DNA of 64,000 bases from an uncultured Caldilineaceae bacterium (GTDB lineage: Bacteria; Chloroflexota; Anaerolineae; Caldilineales; Caldilineaceae): positions 3,885,405 to 3,949,404 of the forward strand of contig OX638330.1 in assembly GCA_951812725.1 (NCBI GenBank). Direction: 5' to 3'. The stretch's first letter is position 1. The number at the start of each line of letters is the position of its first letter. Shown piece after piece: positions 63,115-64,000 of the stretch. The notes beneath the pieces are model-generated. The model searched no databases, was not told the DNA's origin, and saw only the letters and a list, made by a program, of their open reading frames with translations. Made by a program: the position numbers and the translations under genes.

Positions 63115-63999
63115 TCAGACGGGTTTCTTGGTGCGCACCGGTTCGCGCAGCATTTCCTGGCCGGGGCCCCACATATAATGTTCGTTAAGCCTTTCGTTGC
63201 CATCCATGTCCATCAGCTCTTCAAAGACTGTGAGGGCCTGATTATAGGTGTGCGTCTGGTCACAGTCCAGGGCGTTGAGAAGGAGAAGTGAGCGGTCGCC
63301 GGTATGGAAGGCGAGCAACTCTTGTTCCATTTCGAGGACTTCGGGCAGGATTTGGGTGTAGAGGATTTTCTCGGGCAGGGGGTCCACGCGGATGGGGTGG
63401 ATGCCGCTCCTGTTGACAATGGCGGGGACTTCAACGACAACATCGTCAGGCACGCCGGCCAGCGCGCCGTGGTTGGGCACGTTCACCTGGAATTGGCCCT
63501 CGTTGTCATTGACCAAGCCGTCGATAATCGGCACCTGCTGCTCGTGAGTTTTCTCGGAGCCGAAGGCTTCGATCAGACTGGTGGACGGGTCGCTGGTCAG
63601 TTTGGTCATCTGGGCGACGCGTTTCTCCAGATTCTCTACAAAGTAGGGTCGGGCAAGGTGCGTGTCCGGCCCGCCCCAAGGCTGAGGGAACCACCACATT
63701 TTGGTGTCGATATCGGAATGATACCACCATCCGCCCCGCCGGGGGGTGTCACCGATAGGCATGAGGCCATACATGCGGTACATGTGGATGGTGCCGCGGC
63801 TCATCTGGATGTCGTGGGTACGTTCAGCGACATGGGTTTCCCAGTAGTTTTCACCTTCCTCTGCGATCCACTTTTCGAGAATCGGGTAGGCATCTTCGCC
63901 CTTGTAATAGAAGTGGTTCAGCCAGATGTTGTGATTGAGGCCGGGCGCCTGCCAGGTGATATCGGCGATATCGGTCAGGCCGAGGGTTCTGGCGATTTG
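63115..63999 (-). CDS. GH4 family glycosidase (alpha-galactosidase-like), 5' partial
   Basis: The open frame continues beyond the window end, so the N-terminal NAD-binding part is missing. The visible residues show GH4 features: QIARTLGLTDIADITWQAPG, then GLNHNIWLNHFYYKG (the Asn-His pair of the active site), MSRGTIHMYRMYGLMPIGDT, and VNVPNHGALAGVPDDVVVEV. GH4 enzymes use NAD and a divalent metal for an oxidation-elimination reaction. MelA or LplD-like. The substrate is probably a galactoside or a glucuronide. Confidence 0.9.
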   Translation of the reverse strand, partial: QIARTLGLTDIADITWQAPGLNHNIWLNHFYYKGEDAYPILEKWIAEEGENYWETHVAERTHDIQMSRGTIHMYRMYGLMPIGDTPRRGGWWYHSDIDTKMWWFPQPWGGPDTHLARPYFVENLEKRVAQMTKLTSDPSTSLIEAFGSEKTHEQQVPIIDGLVNDNEGQFQVNVPNHGALAGVPDDVVVEVPAIVNRSGIHPIRVDPLPEKILYTQILPEVLEMEQELLAFHTGDRSLLLLNALDCDQTHTYNQALTVFEELMDMDGNERLNEHYMWGPGQEMLREPVRTKKPV

Positions 64000-64000
64000 A

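Overview
The window is a mid-to-high-GC bacterial chromosome segment with about 45 protein genes, two tRNA genes and several decayed genes. No 16S rRNA or other phylogenetic marker with certain placement is present. The gene content points to a heterotroph of the Chloroflexota (Caldilinea/Anaerolineae-like), possibly host- or sponge-associated: abundant sugar and carboxylate catabolism genes, GHL10-type and GH4 glycosidases, phytanoyl-CoA dioxygenase, a plant-type LRR protein and dispersed GC-rich hairpin repeats. That assignment is inference (about 0.6).

Layout. 1-5 kb: two tandem GHL10-type glycosidase-like proteins, a Gfo/Idh/MocA oxidoreductase and the decayed end of a third glycosidase copy. 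5-6.7 kb: a two-gene module of TcmP (three-Cys-motif partner) and its CX6CX2C protein. 6.9-10.6 kb: a carbohydrate ABC importer (binding protein and two permeases, no ATPase gene) with a strong promoter, an operator-like palindrome and an intercistronic hairpin. 10.9-16.1 kb: a Uma2-family protein and a four-gene catabolic operon (2-hydroxyacid dehydrogenase, mannonate-dehydratase-like protein, P-loop protein, amidohydrolase). 16.2-24.3 kb: a scrapyard region with an ISAs1 transposase remnant, 10-nt periodic arrays, a MITE-like element with an apparent 8-bp target duplication, an antitoxin with a decayed BrnT toxin, and a duplicated lipoprotein gene of which one copy carries a nonsense codon. 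Among these lie intact PhyH, SDR, FAH-family and DUF402 genes.

24.4-30.6 kb: a methyltransferase, a cupin, and a complete BMP-type (nucleoside-like) ABC importer ending in a clear terminator. 30.6-37.5 kb is the core block: tRNA-Thr, efp, yebC-ruvC-ruvA, pyrG, acpS and a GT2 glycosyltransferase, mostly on the minus strand. 37.9-41.9 kb: an Ldh2-type dehydrogenase, a sugar-phosphate isomerase-like protein, OsmC and an unusual GalU-like protein. 42.3-45.7 kb: a 1119-residue protein joining a GHMP (fucokinase-like) kinase to a UDPGP-family pyrophosphorylase. 45.7-53.5 kb: fatty acid desaturase, clpB, and a three-gene copper-handling operon (His/Asp repeat protein, CopC, CopC-CopD fusion). 54-64 kb: LRR/FN3 surface protein, tRNA-Pro, fmt, a membrane protein, an NfeD/SPFH pair, a large FtsX-type permease and the 3' part of a GH4 glycosidase gene.

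The most unusual items are the kinase-pyrophosphorylase fusion beside a GalU-like protein with a rewritten nucleotide loop, the MITE-like family (one complete copy, four partial ones), the TcmP module, and the lipoprotein pair whose 5' ends look homogenised while their 3' ends have diverged.
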